A DNA stretch of 16,165 bases. Origin: an uncultured Lachnospiraceae bacterium (lineage in GTDB: Bacteria > Bacillota > Clostridia > Lachnospirales > Lachnospiraceae). The stretch lies in the NCBI GenBank assembly GCA_910588755.1, contig CAJUQZ010000028.1, positions 17,324 to 33,488 on the forward strand, read 5' to 3'. Shown here in pieces: positions 1 to 7,397 of this stretch. Every line of letters starts with the position of its first letter. Within the stretch, counting starts at the first letter, position 1. The notes beneath the pieces are model-generated. The model saw only the letters and a list, made by a program, of their open reading frames with translations. It searched no databases and was not told where the DNA came from. The position numbers and the translations under genes were made by a program.

Positions 1-886
1 CTGTCATCGAATCATAGTACACCAGTTCCAGCTCCGGCGCTTTCTCCTTATAATAGGAAAGGAAGCCCTGCATTTGTTCTGCGTGTTCCTTTGTCAGCGG
101 CGCCTCGTCCGTTCCCTCTGTTTCCTGGTTGATAAACCAGCCGTCAAAGCCATAGGTTTTGGCAACCTCGATCAGTTTGTCCACGACAGGATAGCTGCCG
201 TCATCCTTTTTCTGCAGCAGATCGTCAAGCCACACGGTCTTGCCGCCGTGCGCCGCCTGCGGCATAAACACCGTACCGATCACTTTCACACCGTTTCTGT
301 GGCCCGCGTCCACGACATCCGGGCTTGGCGCGACGATCAGTCCCTCGCCAGAGGAACCGCCCCAGTACACCAGCGTATCCACATACTGCCAGTACGAGAA
401 CGCGTTGGCCTCCGCCTTGTTGAGACCATGCGGGGAATTGCCGCTGGTACTGCCGTTCATGATAGAGATTGCAAGAACCTTTGTGTCCTTGTTCTGCGTG
501 GCGTTTACCGTCTCAAGTGAAGCGATATCCGCGCGCTTTGCAAGCGGGACGGTGCTCACATTAAAAATCAGATCCTCGTCGTCCGCCGCGTTCCACTCCA
601 GAAGCTGCGCCGGAAACCAGTAGGATGCCTCCGGCTGGCGCGTCATGGTCAGCTCCTTGTTTCCGTTCTCCTCTGTCACCAAATACTTTGCTGCCGGTTC
701 CGCTTCCGGCTGCGCGGTTGTCTCCGGCTCTACCGCCTCTGTCTGCTGCACGGCCGCTGTTTCCTGTGTGGACACAGTCTGCTGCGGCTCCTGCGTCTTA
801 CCGCCCCCGCATGCCGCGAGGCTGATGATCATGGACGCCGCTAAAATAATACTGATCACTTTTTTCCCATATTCTTTTTTCCTCAT
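1..886 (-). CDS. GH85 endo-beta-N-acetylglucosaminidase lipoprotein (3' end missing)
   Basis: The first 295 residues are in the window; the C-terminus lies beyond the left edge. The start at 886 has AGGAG at 897-901. A lipoprotein signal peptide ends in the lipobox LAAC with Cys26, followed by a Gln/Glu/Thr-rich linker to about residue 66, so the enzyme is predicted to be anchored outside the cell. From about residue 85 the sequence reads as a GH85 barrel: YWQYVDTLVYWGGS, GTVFMPQ and the signature FDGWFINQET. In GH85 the Asn and Glu of NxE act in substrate-assisted catalysis, here Asn253 and Glu255, both intact. The family cuts between the two core GlcNAc residues of N-glycans and releases an oligosaccharide with one reducing GlcNAc. 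It is the last gene of the glycan locus, 165 bp after the GH38 gene, and may have its own promoter. Missing domains at the C-terminus cannot be judged. Confidence 0.92.
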   Translation of the reverse strand, partial: MRKKEYGKKVISIILAASMIISLAACGGGKTQEPQQTVSTQETAAVQQTEAVEPETTAQPEAEPAAKYLVTEENGNKELTMTRQPEASYWFPAQLLEWNAADDEDLIFNVSTVPLAKRADIASLETVNATQNKDTKVLAISIMNGSTSGNSPHGLNKAEANAFSYWQYVDTLVYWGGSSGEGLIVAPSPDVVDAGHRNGVKVIGTVFMPQAAHGGKTVWLDDLLQKKDDGSYPVVDKLIEVAKTYGFDGWFINQETEGTDEAPLTKEHAEQMQGFLSYYKEKAPELELVYYDSMT

Positions 887-892
887 TATACA

Positions 893-955
893 CTAACTCC
901 TATCTGCACGCAATAGCGGGCTTTCAAACCAGGATCGTGAAATCTCTGATTTCAC
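893..955 (-). CDS. Candidate 20-aa leader ORF before GH85
   Basis: A GTG at 953-955 sits six bases after a very good ribosome binding site, AAAGGAG at 962-968. It opens 20 codons (MKSEISRSWFESPLLRADRS) ending in TAG at 893-895. The stop lies next to the AGGAG (897-901) that serves the GH85 gene, so ribosomes on the leader would cover that site. The first codons lie inside a perfect 9-bp hairpin at 936-956. The coding evidence is only the SD, start and stop arrangement; the peptide resembles nothing I know. It could be chance. Confidence 0.3.
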   Translation of the reverse strand: MKSEISRSWFESPLLRADRS

Positions 956-956
956 G
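936..956. repeat. Perfect 9-bp inverted repeat in GH85 leader
   Basis: CGTGAAATC is followed by three bases and then GATTTCACG, a perfect palindromic hairpin. No T-run follows it on either strand, so it is a poor terminator. It could be an operator downstream of the putative GH85 promoter or an RNA hairpin affecting translation of the leader ORF. Confidence 0.55.
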
Positions 957-978
957 TTATTCTCCTTTATTTTGGAAC

Positions 979-1008
979 TTTATATTTATTATTTTTTTGC
1001 ATTCTCAA
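979..1008 (-). promoter_or_regulatory. Candidate promoter for the GH85 gene
   Basis: Read on the minus strand, TTGAGA (1003-1008) and TATAAA (979-984) are separated by 18 bp in an AT-rich stretch after the GH38 stop. Transcription would start near 972, a few bases before the AAAGGAG at 962-968. This suggests GH85 can be expressed separately from the upstream operon. It is sequence inference only. Confidence 0.45.
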
Positions 1009-1051
1009 TTTTAGCAAATGCTCAACCAGAATCGCAAAATACATTGAAATT

Positions 1052-4000
1052 CTAACAAACTTTGACTGTCACGACCTCATACGGTTTCAGCACGACCTCA
1101 ATCTCATTTCCGGACACAGCCGCCTCATACTCGGTCTCTTCAAGCAGATTGCAGATATACGCTTTGCCAAAATCCGTGTTCACCGTCAGTGTTGTCTTGG
1201 TGAGCGCATTCTCTGACTCGTACATGCGAATCACTGTCCCGGCGCCGTCCTCCGATCTTTTGATCGTTTCGATAACAACATTGTCATGCGCCACGGAAGC
1301 GAAGGAATACGCCTCTTTCTCGCCTGTCTGCGCCTGCACGAGCAGCGGCTGGTTCAGTTTGTAAGCCTCCGCGACCGTACCCGCAGCGCGCCAGCCCTCC
1401 GCATGGGGATAGAGCGCATACGTGAACACATGCTCCTCCTGGTCCGTTGTCGGATTCGGCTCGATGCCTGACTTGATCAGCGTCAGCGCCATGTTGGAAT
1501 CCTTCACGGAATGCCCGTACTTGCAGTCGTTGAGCAGGGATACGCCATAATGCCCCTCCGAGAGATCCATCCACTTCTGTCCGCAGCTCTCAAAGCGCGC
1601 CACGTCCCAGCTCGTGTTCTGGTGTGTCTTTCTGGTCAGGTTGCCAAACTGCACGTCAAAAGTCGCCTCGTCCGTGTGCACCGCCACCGGGAAATGCACC
1701 TTCAGCAAAGTCTGGTGCTCCTTCCAGTCCACATGCGTCTCAAAGTCGATCCTGCGGCTGTCCGCGTAGAAGATAATCTGCTGCCGGATTGTGGACTGCG
1801 ACGCCTTTCTCGTGATGTCAAGCACTGCGCGCACCGCGCCAAGCTCCGTCCATTCCATGCGCTCTACGCTGTCCACGTCCCAGAACTTTTCGGTATAATA
1901 AATGTCAATGTCCCAGTTGTCAAAGTAGATCGGCTTATCCTCATACATCCGCAGAAGGTTTGCGCGCTGCCCCTGCTGCACCACCTCGCGGTCATGTTCC
2001 TTGTCATAGATGCTGGTAAACAGCCCCTGCTCGTCAAGTGTGACGGTGTAGAACGGTGTCTCGAGCTGACGCTCCCCGACCAGTGTAAACGGCGCTCTCC
2101 CGACCGCTGACGCCGTATCACTGACGGTGAAGGACTTATAGCCCTTTGACGGAAGGTTCTGCACGAATGCGATGCTGCCGTCCTCTGTCCGCTGAATCGG
2201 ATATACCATGCCGTCGGAATCCACGAGCACGCTGCCCGCCAGGTCACCCAGCTTCACGATATCGTCCCGCGTCCTGCCTGTCGTGTTGAAGACCGTGACA
2301 GCCTCGCCGCTTCCCGCAATCGCTTTCCTGCGATCGCTGATCATCGCCGCAAGCTGCTCTGCCAGTCTCGCGTACTCTTCCTTTGTCACCTCATAGACCT
2401 CATGGATCGATGAGCCGGGTAAAATATCATGGAACTGGTTTAGCAGCACGACCTTCCACATCGCGTCAAGCTCCTTTTGCGGATAAGCCACATCCGGCGC
2501 TGCCAGCACGGACAACAGCTCCAAATCCATCAGCCCCAGCTCTGACTTGCGGTTTGCACGCTTGTTTCTCGCCATAGAGGTCAGTGTCCCCCTGTGGTAC
2601 TCGAAATAAAGCTCGCCCTCCCACACCGGAAGCCGTCTGTTGCCCTCAACGCGCTCTTTCAGCTCGTCAAAATAGGTGCGCGCAAACGCCTGGCGGACTT
2701 TGGGAATCCCCTTCACACCCTTTTCCATACGGATCGAGGTCTCGAGCATCTCCATTGTCGGGCCGCCGCCGCCGTCGCCGTAGCCGTAGGAAACCAGAAT
2801 GTCATTGTTGATATCCTTGTTCTGGTAACGCATCCAGCCGCCCATGATCGCGTCGGGATGCAGCATTCCATTGTATGTCGTGAAGAAATCCTTGATCGGC
2901 TGGTGGACGCCCAGCGTCGTGATCAGGTGCGTCAACACCTCTGACCCGTCAATTCCCCTCCACAGCATGGTGTCGTAGGGAATCTTGTTAAACTGGTTCC
3001 ACGCAAGCTTTGTCGTCATAAAATAGTCGATTCCGCACTTTTTCATAATCTGCGGCAGCGCGCCGGAATAACCAAACACGTCCGGCAGCCACAGGATCCG
3101 GTTGTCCACGCCAAACTCTTCCCTGAAAAAGCGCTTGCCGTGCATGAACTGGCGCACGAGGGACTCTCCCGAGGTCAGGTTGCAGTCCGCCTCCACCCAC
3201 ATGCCGCCCTCCGCCTCCCAGCGGCCTTCCCTGATGCGCTCCTTCGCCTTCTCGTACAGTTCGGGATAGCGCTCTTTCAGAAACGCATAGAGCTGCGGCT
3301 GGCTTGACATAAATTTATAATTCGGATATTCCTCCATCAGCTTTAACACTGTCGCAAAGCTGCGCCCGGTCTTCTCCCTTGTCTGCGCGACAGTCCACCA
3401 CCATGCGACATCGATGTGCGTATGCCCGATGCAGGTCGCGATCACGTCCTGGTATCCCGCCATATCCGTGTACAGCGCCTTGTCGATATAGTCCGACGCC
3501 TCGTTCAAAGTGCGGTAGAAATCCTCGGAGTACGGCGTGCGCAGGTCGAGATAATTGACGGTATTGTTCAGGATTTCCACAATGTCCCTGCGGTTCTTGT
3601 CGTCCTCCTCCATCCTGGTAAAGGCCTGGAGCGGCACCCACAGATCGTAGTAAACCTTCTCGATTAACGCGTCGATCTCCTGCATCTCGACAATCAGGTT
3701 GAACTCCGTGTGCAGCGTTCCCGTGTACGCCTGCAGTCCGATCTCAAGTACGTCGCCGGCCTTCGCCGCGGTTGACAGGAGCACATCGCGGTGGTTCATG
3801 TCGATGCCCTGCACCACTTCCCCGTTGACAAACAGCAGAAACTGCGGATTCTTCGCGTCGTCCCACTCATCAATCTGCGTGCGCACATGCAGCCACATGC
3901 GTTTCCCGTCCAGCGCTTTTGGCACCTGGTATGTTGTCTTGAACCAATAATGACGGTCCTTCCCGTACCAGTGCATGTTCTGGCAGTCAAAATCCGCCCA

Positions 4001-4144
4001 TGCCGCCGCGTCCGCCTCGGCTTCCTCCGGGCGTATATAGTTGCCTTCCTTGTACTGCCAGTTAACAATCGTAAACTTCTGTTTAATTTTTAATTTTTTT
4101 AATTCCTCGCATATTACATTGACTCTCTTATCCAAAAAATGCAT
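1052..4144 (-). CDS. GH38 alpha-mannosidase
   Basis: A cytoplasmic alpha-mannosidase of about 1030 residues with no signal peptide. I chose the ATG at 4142-4144 because GGAGG (4151-4155) lies six bases before it; an ATG at 4171 would add nine residues but has no clear ribosome binding site. Residues 1-230 look like the beta-rich N-terminal region of these bacterial enzymes. The catalytic domain opens with GHTHIDVAWWW, whose His243 and Asp245 match the zinc ligands of the family. The nucleophile is Asp355 in WLPDVFGYS. The segment ELYFEYHRGTLTS probably carries the further zinc His. The all-beta C-terminal part follows to the end. GH38 enzymes remove alpha-linked mannose, here probably the alpha-1,3 and alpha-1,6 arms of imported N-glycan fragments. 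The gene starts 32 bp after the GH20 stop, so the two are probably co-transcribed. Linkage specificity cannot be read from the sequence. Confidence 0.95.
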   Translation of the reverse strand: MHFLDKRVNVICEELKKLKIKQKFTIVNWQYKEGNYIRPEEAEADAAAWADFDCQNMHWYGKDRHYWFKTTYQVPKALDGKRMWLHVRTQIDEWDDAKNPQFLLFVNGEVVQGIDMNHRDVLLSTAAKAGDVLEIGLQAYTGTLHTEFNLIVEMQEIDALIEKVYYDLWVPLQAFTRMEEDDKNRRDIVEILNNTVNYLDLRTPYSEDFYRTLNEASDYIDKALYTDMAGYQDVIATCIGHTHIDVAWWWTVAQTREKTGRSFATVLKLMEEYPNYKFMSSQPQLYAFLKERYPELYEKAKERIREGRWEAEGGMWVEADCNLTSGESLVRQFMHGKRFFREEFGVDNRILWLPDVFGYSGALPQIMKKCGIDYFMTTKLAWNQFNKIPYDTMLWRGIDGSEVLTHLITTLGVHQPIKDFFTTYNGMLHPDAIMGGWMRYQNKDINNDILVSYGYGDGGGGPTMEMLETSIRMEKGVKGIPKVRQAFARTYFDELKERVEGNRRLPVWEGELYFEYHRGTLTSMARNKRANRKSELGLMDLELLSVLAAPDVAYPQKELDAMWKVVLLNQFHDILPGSSIHEVYEVTKEEYARLAEQLAAMISDRRKAIAGSGEAVTVFNTTGRTRDDIVKLGDLAGSVLVDSDGMVYPIQRTEDGSIAFVQNLPSKGYKSFTVSDTASAVGRAPFTLVGERQLETPFYTVTLDEQGLFTSIYDKEHDREVVQQGQRANLLRMYEDKPIYFDNWDIDIYYTEKFWDVDSVERMEWTELGAVRAVLDITRKASQSTIRQQIIFYADSRRIDFETHVDWKEHQTLLKVHFPVAVHTDEATFDVQFGNLTRKTHQNTSWDVARFESCGQKWMDLSEGHYGVSLLNDCKYGHSVKDSNMALTLIKSGIEPNPTTDQEEHVFTYALYPHAEGWRAAGTVAEAYKLNQPLLVQAQTGEKEAYSFASVAHDNVVIETIKRSEDGAGTVIRMYESENALTKTTLTVNTDFGKAYICNLLEETEYEAAVSGNEIEVVLKPYEVVTVKVC

Positions 4145-4176
4145 ATGCTGCCTCCATTCCTGCATTGTCATGCAAA

Positions 4177-6111
4177 CTATTTCATTGATTCAGATGCCGC
4201 CTGTCTTGACGGATTTATGACGAATTTATCCTGCGAACCAAATCCCGCATTTTTCCGCCGCAGGCAGTCCGCGTACCAGAACACGATCTCTGCGATATGG
4301 TGCAGGTCGCCTTCTCTCCCGATGCCGCGCCACTGCTCCTTGTATGCCATAAACCACCGCTCCAGTTTCCCGGCGAGCGCAAACGCCTTTTCCAGATCCC
4401 ACGCCGCACCGCGCTGCTCATGGACGACCGCTGCTCCAACCTGGTTCCAGAGCCGGATCGCCTCCGCCGCAAGCTCGACTGACCCCGCAAACGCCCTCGA
4501 CTGTTCATTCATGGACACTGCCGCCTGTTTCATGCGCGTGACAAGCCCGCGAAGCGCATGATCGGCCTGTGCCACCCTCTGATCCGCCGTGGCGGAATCC
4601 TCCAGAAACAGTCCCGGAACCAGCTCCTCATACAGCAGCGCATGACCGCGCACCATCTGTTCATAGTATACCACCGCATCGCGCCACCCAAACAGCGAAT
4701 GTGCCGGTATCTCCGCCATAACGCCCACAGCCTGCTCTGTCACATCGCCGTACTCCAGCCGCGAAATCTGCCTGTTGACTTCGTCGAAGCCGATCTCCTC
4801 CTGATTCCACGAAAATGCCGCCCCGTATATCAGGCCCGGCACAGAAAACTCAGGGTGGTTTACATGCCCGAAATCCCCCCAGTCCGTGTTCAGGATTCCC
4901 TCCGCGTGATATTCGCGCCCATAACCGCACATTCGCACAATGTTCCGGTACGAATCTTCGATCTGGTTGATCCACTGGTTCCAGCCGCTCACCCCGGGGC
5001 ACAGATACTGCACGGCGCCCGCCTGTGCCATAGCGCGGCACGCGTCTACCGGCTGTTCGGGCGCATAGCCCCATGTCAGGCATATGGTTCCTTTCGGCAG
5101 CTGCGCGATAAGCTCCGGTTCCCTGCAGATGATATCCCCGAAAAACTGCACCCGCTTCCCACGGCTGTCCAGAAATTCACACAACTCTCTGACATAACCA
5201 ATATACATCTGTTCTTTTCCAACCTGCTGCGCCATATCGCGTGATTTCTCACACCCAAGGTCAAACGTCTCGTCCGCACAGATATTAAATTTATCGGAAG
5301 AAAACAGCGCGCTGTATTCTGCCAGCATTTCTTTTATCAGCGGCAGCGCCCGCTCATCTGTCGTGTTGATTGTGTGATGATCCATTCTGTCCCAGAAGGA
5401 GAACGGTGTTTCCCACGAACCTTCGCGCTCACAGAGCGCACCATAGCTGCGCGTTGAGAGCAGCGTGTACAGGTGTCCGAAGCTTGCCAGCGCGGGCACC
5501 AGCTCGATATGAAGTTTCCGGCAGTATGCGTCCAGCTCCAGGATATCCTCCGCAGTTAACGGCGTCTCGTCGCGCCACATCTCCGTCAGGTCTCTGAACA
5601 GATACGTATGTTCGACATAGAACTGCAACTGGTTGAGCTTATAGCGGCTGATGCGGTCAGCCACCTTCTTCAGATACGAGAGCGTCAGTACCCTCCCTCT
5701 CGTCTCGTCCAGAAAATAGCCCCTGCACCCAATATCCGGCGCGTCCTCAATCTCCATACATTCCAACACAGCGCCGCACTGCCCGATGAGCTGGCACAGC
5801 GTCTGCACACCGTACAGTACCGCCGCCCCGTCGCCGCCCGCAACGACGAGTCCGTCCTGCGTTATATGCACTCGGTACTCCTGCGCATCGCACTCCGGCT
5901 CCAGCGTCAGGAAGATATCTCCTTTCCGCATTTCTCCTCTCACAACCGCGCACTCGATTCCGGCGCTTTTGCGGATACATTCCTGCAATATTTTAGCATA
6001 GACAAAACCGTTTTCCGTCAGTGTTTCGTCTATCGTGACCACTGTGTTCCAGCAGATCTCATAAGAGCCCTGTCTCTTTTCGGCCCTCTTGGGTTTTGGC
6101 AACAGATACAT
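4177..6111 (-). CDS. GH20 beta-N-acetylhexosaminidase
   Basis: A 644-residue protein with no signal peptide, so predicted intracellular. AGGAGG at 6117-6122 sits five bases before the ATG. Residues 1 to about 123 resemble the small alpha/beta domain that precedes GH20 barrels. The barrel follows from about 127 (GCRGYFLDETRGR) and contains FNICADETFDLG, whose Asp280-Glu281 pair fits the polarising Asp and acid/base Glu of substrate-assisted GH20 catalysis. The C-terminal 200 residues look mostly helical. GH20 enzymes remove non-reducing beta-linked GlcNAc or GalNAc. In this setting the likely targets are GlcNAc residues capping mannose arms of complex or hybrid N-glycans. Size and motif recall the pneumococcal intracellular enzyme GH20C, which sits in a similar locus. 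The exact linkage is inferred. Confidence 0.92.
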   Translation of the reverse strand: MYLLPKPKRAEKRQGSYEICWNTVVTIDETLTENGFVYAKILQECIRKSAGIECAVVRGEMRKGDIFLTLEPECDAQEYRVHITQDGLVVAGGDGAAVLYGVQTLCQLIGQCGAVLECMEIEDAPDIGCRGYFLDETRGRVLTLSYLKKVADRISRYKLNQLQFYVEHTYLFRDLTEMWRDETPLTAEDILELDAYCRKLHIELVPALASFGHLYTLLSTRSYGALCEREGSWETPFSFWDRMDHHTINTTDERALPLIKEMLAEYSALFSSDKFNICADETFDLGCEKSRDMAQQVGKEQMYIGYVRELCEFLDSRGKRVQFFGDIICREPELIAQLPKGTICLTWGYAPEQPVDACRAMAQAGAVQYLCPGVSGWNQWINQIEDSYRNIVRMCGYGREYHAEGILNTDWGDFGHVNHPEFSVPGLIYGAAFSWNQEEIGFDEVNRQISRLEYGDVTEQAVGVMAEIPAHSLFGWRDAVVYYEQMVRGHALLYEELVPGLFLEDSATADQRVAQADHALRGLVTRMKQAAVSMNEQSRAFAGSVELAAEAIRLWNQVGAAVVHEQRGAAWDLEKAFALAGKLERWFMAYKEQWRGIGREGDLHHIAEIVFWYADCLRRKNAGFGSQDKFVINPSRQAASESMK

Positions 6112-6145
6112 ATATTCCTCCTGGTTTTTCGAAGAAAAATGCGAG

Positions 6146-6162
6146 CTGCTCTCAGAGAGCAG
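6146..6162 (-). other. Short hairpin before GH20, possible weak terminator
   Basis: CTGCTCT and AGAGCAG form a 7-bp stem with a three-base loop. On the minus strand it is followed, after six bases, by TTTTT (6135-6139). The gap between stem and T-run makes it a weak terminator candidate. It lies 35 bp before the GH20 start and downstream of the stronger hairpin at 6190-6244. Confidence 0.3.
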
Positions 6163-6189
6163 AGGAATTTTCCTCCTGGCTATGCCTTG

Positions 6190-6244
6190 AAAAAGGCTAC
6201 CGCAAAATTAATGAAAGCACTCATTTTATCATCTTGCGGCAGCC
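6190..6244 (-). terminator. Terminator-like hairpin between GH130 and GH20 genes
   Basis: On the minus strand GGCTGCCGCAA pairs with TTGCGGTAGCC to give an 11-bp stem with one G-U pair, and TTTTT (6190-6194) follows at once. The arms are 6234-6244 and 6195-6205. This is a good intrinsic terminator 37 bp after the GH130 stop, inside an otherwise same-direction gene series. It probably lowers, but need not abolish, transcription of the two intracellular hydrolase genes. Confidence 0.7.
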
Positions 6245-6281
6245 TGTCACTTCCTATATCGCTTTCCCATCAGATCGCGGA

Positions 6282-7268
6282 TCAGACCGGATCCATATAA
6301 GCCATCAGACGATCCACTGTCGTAAACGCAAGCCCGGTCACGGTATCGGCACAGCCGTAATAGACCGCGATTCTACCCGTCGCCGCATCCGCGAGCGCCG
6401 CGCACGGGAACACCACATTGGGCACATCTCCGACGCACTCGTAGATTTCATGAGGCCCTAAAATGTATCTCTTTGTTCTTCTGATCACCTTCCACGGCTC
6501 CTCGAGATCCAGCAGTGCACAGCCCATTCGATATACAAAACCATTGCATGTATTGATGACGCCGTGGTAGATCAACAGCCAGCCCTCGTCCGTCTCGATC
6601 GGCACGCTCCCCGCACCGATCTTGGTGGACTGCCACGCCGAGGCATCGCCCTTGATGGTTCCCATCACATAGCGGTGGCAGCCCCAGTATTTCAGGTCGG
6701 GGCTCTCGCTTAAGAAAATATCCCCAAACGGCGTATGCCCATTGTCACTTGGGCGGCTCAGCATATAGTAGTTATTGCGAATCTTGCGCGGAAAGAGCAC
6801 ACCGTTTCGGTTAAACGGCAGGAATGCGTTTTCCAGCTGGTAAAAGGTTTTAAAATCAAAAGTATACCCCACCCCGATTGTCGGATACTCATGGTAGCCG
6901 TTGCACCATGTAATATAGTACCTGTCCTCTATAAAACATACGCGGGGATCGTACCGGAAGTCTCTCTTTGCCACCTCGGGGTGAGCGCCTTCAAATACGA
7001 CTGGCTCATCGGCAATATCCCAGTGAATACCGTCTTTGCTGAATCCGGCAAAGATATCCATGCTGATCGACTTGCTGTCGCAGCGGAACACGCCCGCGTA
7101 CCCCTCCCCGAAGGGTACTACGGCACTGTTAAAGATACTGTTGGAATTTTTTGTCGCAAACCGCTCTATGATTGGATTTGCATGATAACGCCACACTGGC
7201 AGCTTTCCCGTATTGTCCGGCTCCTGCCACGGCATGTTTGGCAGATCTTTTCCGATTATTTTAGCCAT
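6282..7268 (-). CDS. GH130 mannoside phosphorylase
   Basis: A 328-residue cytoplasmic protein with no signal peptide; AGAGG at 7278-7282 precedes the ATG by nine bases. It has the five-bladed beta-propeller look of GH130, with repeated short strand motifs such as GYAGVFRCDS, YYITWCNGYHEYPTIGVG and WLLIYHGV. The family catalytic Asp is in YDPRV, here Asp107. The length matches the shorter GH130_2 type (the gut enzyme Uhgb_MP is similar) rather than the longer mannosylglucose phosphorylases. These enzymes split beta-linked mannosides with phosphate to give alpha-mannose 1-phosphate. Next to GH85, GH38 and GH20, the likely substrate is Man-beta-1,4-GlcNAc, the stub left after the arms are trimmed. 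A role on beta-mannan oligosaccharides is possible, but no mannanase or epimerase is nearby. Confidence 0.9.
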   Translation of the reverse strand: MAKIIGKDLPNMPWQEPDNTGKLPVWRYHANPIIERFATKNSNSIFNSAVVPFGEGYAGVFRCDSKSISMDIFAGFSKDGIHWDIADEPVVFEGAHPEVAKRDFRYDPRVCFIEDRYYITWCNGYHEYPTIGVGYTFDFKTFYQLENAFLPFNRNGVLFPRKIRNNYYMLSRPSDNGHTPFGDIFLSESPDLKYWGCHRYVMGTIKGDASAWQSTKIGAGSVPIETDEGWLLIYHGVINTCNGFVYRMGCALLDLEEPWKVIRRTKRYILGPHEIYECVGDVPNVVFPCAALADAATGRIAVYYGCADTVTGLAFTTVDRLMAYMDPV

Positions 7269-7302
7269 ACGCCGACACCTCTGTCTTCCATTATATTTTT
7301 TT

Positions 7303-7343
7303 GCGCATGTGCATCACAATGCACAAATGATTTCCATATGCGC
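7303..7343 (-). repeat. Nested inverted repeat after the binding-protein gene
   Basis: TGTGCAT and ATGCACA (7308-7325) form a perfect 7-bp stem with a four-base loop, enclosed by a second pair GCGCA (7303-7307) and TGCGC (7339-7343). There is no T-run after it on the minus strand; an A-run follows instead. It is more likely an mRNA-stabilising or processing hairpin at the 3' end of the highly expressed binding-protein message than a terminator. Confidence 0.5.
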
Positions 7344-7397
7344 ACTGTAACGCACCTACTTGCCCATAGCGCTGTAACACGCATGCTACTTGCCCAT
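7338..7397 (-). repeat. Two 30-bp tandem units duplicating the 3' end of the binding-protein gene
   Basis: The last 12 bases of the binding-protein gene, ATGGGCAAGTAG (7386-7397), recur exactly at 7356-7367, 30 bp downstream. The 18 bases after each copy are related (both carry GCG, TTACAG and GCGC). A third, weaker unit reaches the hairpin at 7308-7325. The second ATGGGCAAGTAG is outside the reading frame's end and is non-coding. Confidence 0.6.

Noticed and set aside
1511..2110. 199-codon open frame on the plus strand
   Set aside because: It is antisense to the C-terminal half of the GH38 gene and has no recognisable domain.
4558..5244. 228-codon open frame on the plus strand
   Set aside because: It is antisense to the GH20 barrel, with Arg/His/Pro-rich composition typical of a shadow frame in GC-rich coding DNA.
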